The position numbers and the translations under genes are program-made. A stretch of 64,000 nt of DNA from assembly GCA_016699165.1 (NCBI GenBank), contig CP064963.1, positions 4,402,001-4,466,000 on the forward strand, read 5' to 3'. Positions 61,767 to 64,000 of this stretch are shown here, one piece after another; position 1 is the stretch's first letter, and the number at the start of each line of letters is the position of its first letter. Below the pieces are notes generated by a model, which worked only from the letters and a program-made list of their open reading frames with translations, was not told where the DNA came from and did no database searches. The DNA is from Candidatus Melainabacteria bacterium. Lineage in GTDB: Bacteria > Cyanobacteriota > Vampirovibrionia > Obscuribacterales > Obscuribacteraceae.

Positions 61767-62636
61767 ATGTTCAACGCGCGCTTAGCTGCACTCTCATTAT
61801 TATCTTTGTTGCTGGTGCTACCAGGGGCAGCACAGAATCAAGGCGAGCGCATTCAAACAAAAGTAGTTGTTCCTTCTTTGACGCCTAGAACGCCCAGGCT
61901 GGATAATATTCTAGAAGTAACCGACAATGCCAACACATTTCAGGTGGACGCCAGTAAAAACGTACTCAAGGGCAAGACGAAAACTAACGTGCGCCTCCTT
62001 GCCGACTATGATGTCGAGCTAATTGTGGACAGCTCTCTTTCTATGCGCAAAACGGACTGTCCATCAGGTCTTTCGCGCTGGAATTGGTGTGGAATTCAAG
62101 CTAAAGATTTAGGTGACAAGTTAAGTCCTTATGTCCCGCGTGGACTTACAATCACTGCCTTCAACGGATCGTATAATGTTTATCGCAACGCTACGCCAAG
62201 CAATATTGCAGATCTTTTTAACAATCCCAATTTTCGCGGAGGCACAAGGCTTGCAGAGCCACTCGTCAATAGATTGAATGAATTTTTTACACGCCGCAAG
62301 TCGGGCTCTAAACCACTTTTAATTGCTGTGATTACAGATGGTGTTCCGCATCCGCAAGAGCAACCAATTATGGTGGCAAGCACATTAGTTAATGCAAGCA
62401 AACATATGAAAAATGCGCGTGAAATTACAGTCGTCTTTTTCCAGATTGGAAGTAGAGCAAAATTCGGTCGCGCTTTTCTCGATTATTTAGACAATGAACT
62501 GGTAAGCAACGGTGCCCGACACGACTTTGTTAAAACTGTATCTTTCGATCATCTGGTACAAGTTGGATTATCTAATGCTCTTGTCGAATCAATTGAGCAA
62601 TTTGCTAAGAGTCGAGCCGAAGCACCTCTTAAGTGA
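61767..62636 (+). CDS. Secreted von Willebrand A domain protein
   Basis: 289 aa. A signal peptide (LAALSLLSLLLVLPGAAQ) precedes a polar linker and a vWA domain from about residue 80: the MIDAS motif is VDSSLSM (DxSxS intact), followed by FRGGTRLAEP and AVITDGVPHP. It resembles the vWA part of the protein at 55875-56867. Its end overlaps the converging gene by eight bases. Confidence 0.85.
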   Translation: MFNARLAALSLLSLLLVLPGAAQNQGERIQTKVVVPSLTPRTPRLDNILEVTDNANTFQVDASKNVLKGKTKTNVRLLADYDVELIVDSSLSMRKTDCPSGLSRWNWCGIQAKDLGDKLSPYVPRGLTITAFNGSYNVYRNATPSNIADLFNNPNFRGGTRLAEPLVNRLNEFFTRRKSGSKPLLIAVITDGVPHPQEQPIMVASTLVNASKHMKNAREITVVFFQIGSRAKFGRAFLDYLDNELVSNGARHDFVKTVSFDHLVQVGLSNALVESIEQFAKSRAEAPLK

Positions 62637-64000
62637 GAATTGATTTTGTATGTACTCTGGCGCTTTCTAGCGGAAGGATTGGTAACAAAGCAAGCTCCAG
62701 GTCGTCGAGCGCAAATTCTTGTCGCAATGTCACTTTGTAGACGCCGTTTGCTTGTGTAACCATCGCCACACGCTCAAGGCCAGCCATATCTACTTGCTCG
62801 ATCAACTGGCGACAAAGCCACATCTGCGGAGTCACCATTCGCAAGACGTTGCTGCACCATTGCAAAGACATTTTGCGGTCGTTTAAGCCGCCGTCGCTAT
62901 CGAGGATTCCGCGAAACCAGTTCAACACGCTTGAATCCTCATAAACGGTCAAATGATAGTTGTCTGCCTGATCGAACCTGGGTATCCATGTGCTTTCGTT
63001 GTACCAAGCTTGAAGGGGTGAATGCGCGGCAGCAAAATCATCTATCCGCTTTTTCATATCGCTAACAGAAGTTTGCAAATATTCGAAGCAATCTTCATGA
63101 TTCAATACCCAAGTGAATACGTGCAGCGTATTGCTGTGTTCCACTTTTTCAAAAGCACGACCGCGCATTTTTGAAAGAGTATTTGCCATGCTCTGCTCGT
63201 AATAGTCCTTGTGAGGTCCGCGATGCTTTCCACTATCTTCTAGTGTGCACTGAAGACCGATTCCCGCTATTGGATAATCTGCACCACTTGGATAGAAAGT
63301 CGCAAGCACGGTTTGATAATTGCTTGCAAATTCAAACAATTTCTTCCAAGCCTTATCATCAATGAAAGTAGCCGCCGATAGTGATTTCTTGCTCCTGCCG
63401 ACATAGGCCGATTCGGTCATGCGCTTTTCTGCAAGAATCCGCAATTCGCCCGACTGTTTGGATAGAAGTGGGCGCAGCCAGGATTCGATAAGCGAGCGAC
63501 CGGCATCGAGGGAAGTTTGTTCGTCACCACTCAGAATTGCCACGTTAGAGGCGACCGCAAAATGATCAAGATTACGGTCATCTTGAATAGAAGACTGCTT
63601 ATAGGTAAGTTCCTTCTGCATAAGCGCTCCATGTGAATGTTCGCCTAGATCAGATGTATCGTAGAAGGCCTTTGCATTAAGACCGGATACAATCGGCAGC
63701 CAATTCTTATCTACCGCGGCAATGCGCACCTTAGGCAAGTTGTATCGAAACTTAGTTGGTGACTGCGGTTCGAACGATACTTCAATTTGCCATTCGCCTT
63801 GTTTTTCAGCAATCAAATCCAGCTGCAAAACGATCAAAATTTGAGATGTACTCTGTGTCGTAAACGGCGGAATAACTAAGTTAGGCATTATTGCCATAAA
63901 AGATCGAGTTCCGGTTTCCTCTTCTACGCCAGTTGCCACCACTTCAAAACGCTTCGATTCGAGAAATTTTTGGACTTCCTCGTGGCTTGCATTTTTTGGT
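62629..64000 (-). CDS. Large uncharacterised protein, 5' end cut off by window edge
   Basis: The frame is open from the right edge (about 457 codons visible); an internal GTG at 63942 is not a convincing start because the frame continues upstream (PKNASHEEVQKFLESK...). No signal peptide can be judged. The region near residues 60-130 of the visible part is beta-rich (PPFTTQSTSQILIVLQLDLI), and later segments are helical with many Trp/His (VFTWVLNHEDCFEYL, AWYNESTWIPRFDQADNYHL). No family was recognised. It converges with the vWA gene. Confidence 0.6.
   Translation of the reverse strand, partial: PKNASHEEVQKFLESKRFEVVATGVEEETGTRSFMAIMPNLVIPPFTTQSTSQILIVLQLDLIAEKQGEWQIEVSFEPQSPTKFRYNLPKVRIAAVDKNWLPIVSGLNAKAFYDTSDLGEHSHGALMQKELTYKQSSIQDDRNLDHFAVASNVAILSGDEQTSLDAGRSLIESWLRPLLSKQSGELRILAEKRMTESAYVGRSKKSLSAATFIDDKAWKKLFEFASNYQTVLATFYPSGADYPIAGIGLQCTLEDSGKHRGPHKDYYEQSMANTLSKMRGRAFEKVEHSNTLHVFTWVLNHEDCFEYLQTSVSDMKKRIDDFAAAHSPLQAWYNESTWIPRFDQADNYHLTVYEDSSVLNWFRGILDSDGGLNDRKMSLQWCSNVLRMVTPQMWLCRQLIEQVDMAGLERVAMVTQANGVYKVTLRQEFALDDLELALLPILPLESARVHTKSILT

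Overview
The window reads as a chromosomal segment of a moderately AT-rich, gene-dense, diderm-like bacterium. Many products carry Sec signal peptides. There are many TPR proteins, two membrane-linked Hanks-type Ser/Thr kinases, a DUF1800/DUF1501 pair, von Willebrand A (vWA) proteins with PDZ or VIT domains, and a Rieske/cytochrome b operon combined with cytochrome bd-like subunits. This mix is what I would expect from a non-photosynthetic relative of Cyanobacteria (Melainabacteria/Vampirovibrionia, Obscuribacterales-like). The taxon is an inference from gene content only; there is no rRNA, tRNA, CRISPR array or intact insertion sequence in the window.

Layout. 0-8.4 kb: a cut-off gene and small envelope proteins, a full-length Lhr helicase, a PlsC-like acyltransferase and small membrane or secreted proteins. 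8.4-13.6 kb: a two-gene DUF6745 unit, a DUF4239 membrane protein, a patatin phospholipase with a TIR-like C-terminus, and a secreted TPR protein. 13.7-20.3 kb: a domesticated IS1595 zinc-ribbon/winged-helix protein, then a minus-strand block (SnoaL-like protein, frameshifted DUF4239 paralogue, thioredoxin-like protein, membrane Ser/Thr kinase, formate-THF ligase). 20.4-29.6 kb: plus-strand DUF817, APC permease, DUF1800-DUF1501 pair and a VIT/vWA membrane protein. 29.7-37 kb: regulators and envelope proteins (XRE plus patatin, a sigma factor reduced to regions 3-4, an XRE-receiver fusion, a PAS histidine kinase, YccA/BI-1). 37-49 kb: aldehyde dehydrogenase, a DapB operon, a matrixin-type metalloprotease, an FDRGG-repeat protein, acetyltransferases and a secreted phosphatase. 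49-55.3 kb: an LRR kinase and a four-gene respiratory operon (CydA-like membrane protein, Rieske, cytochrome b, CydA-like/cytochrome c fusion). 55.6-64 kb: DUF378, PDZ-vWA and TPR proteins, a degenerate zincin-like protein, beta-carbonic anhydrase, MOSC, a ferritin-like diiron protein, a second vWA protein and a cut-off gene.

The most striking signal is not a gene. A dispersed long palindrome, core CCGATATCGG inside GTAWWCCGATATCGGWWTAC and usually flanked by AAAC and GTTT, occurs 11 times in the first 37 kb and not at all in the last 27 kb. Copies lie between divergent, convergent and codirectional genes and also inside conserved coding regions, where they are read in all three frames without adding residues. 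One supplies the stop codon of a gene. This looks like a DNA-level recognition site, comparable in spirit to cyanobacterial HIP1 or to chromosome-organising sites such as parS and matS, and I do not recognise it.
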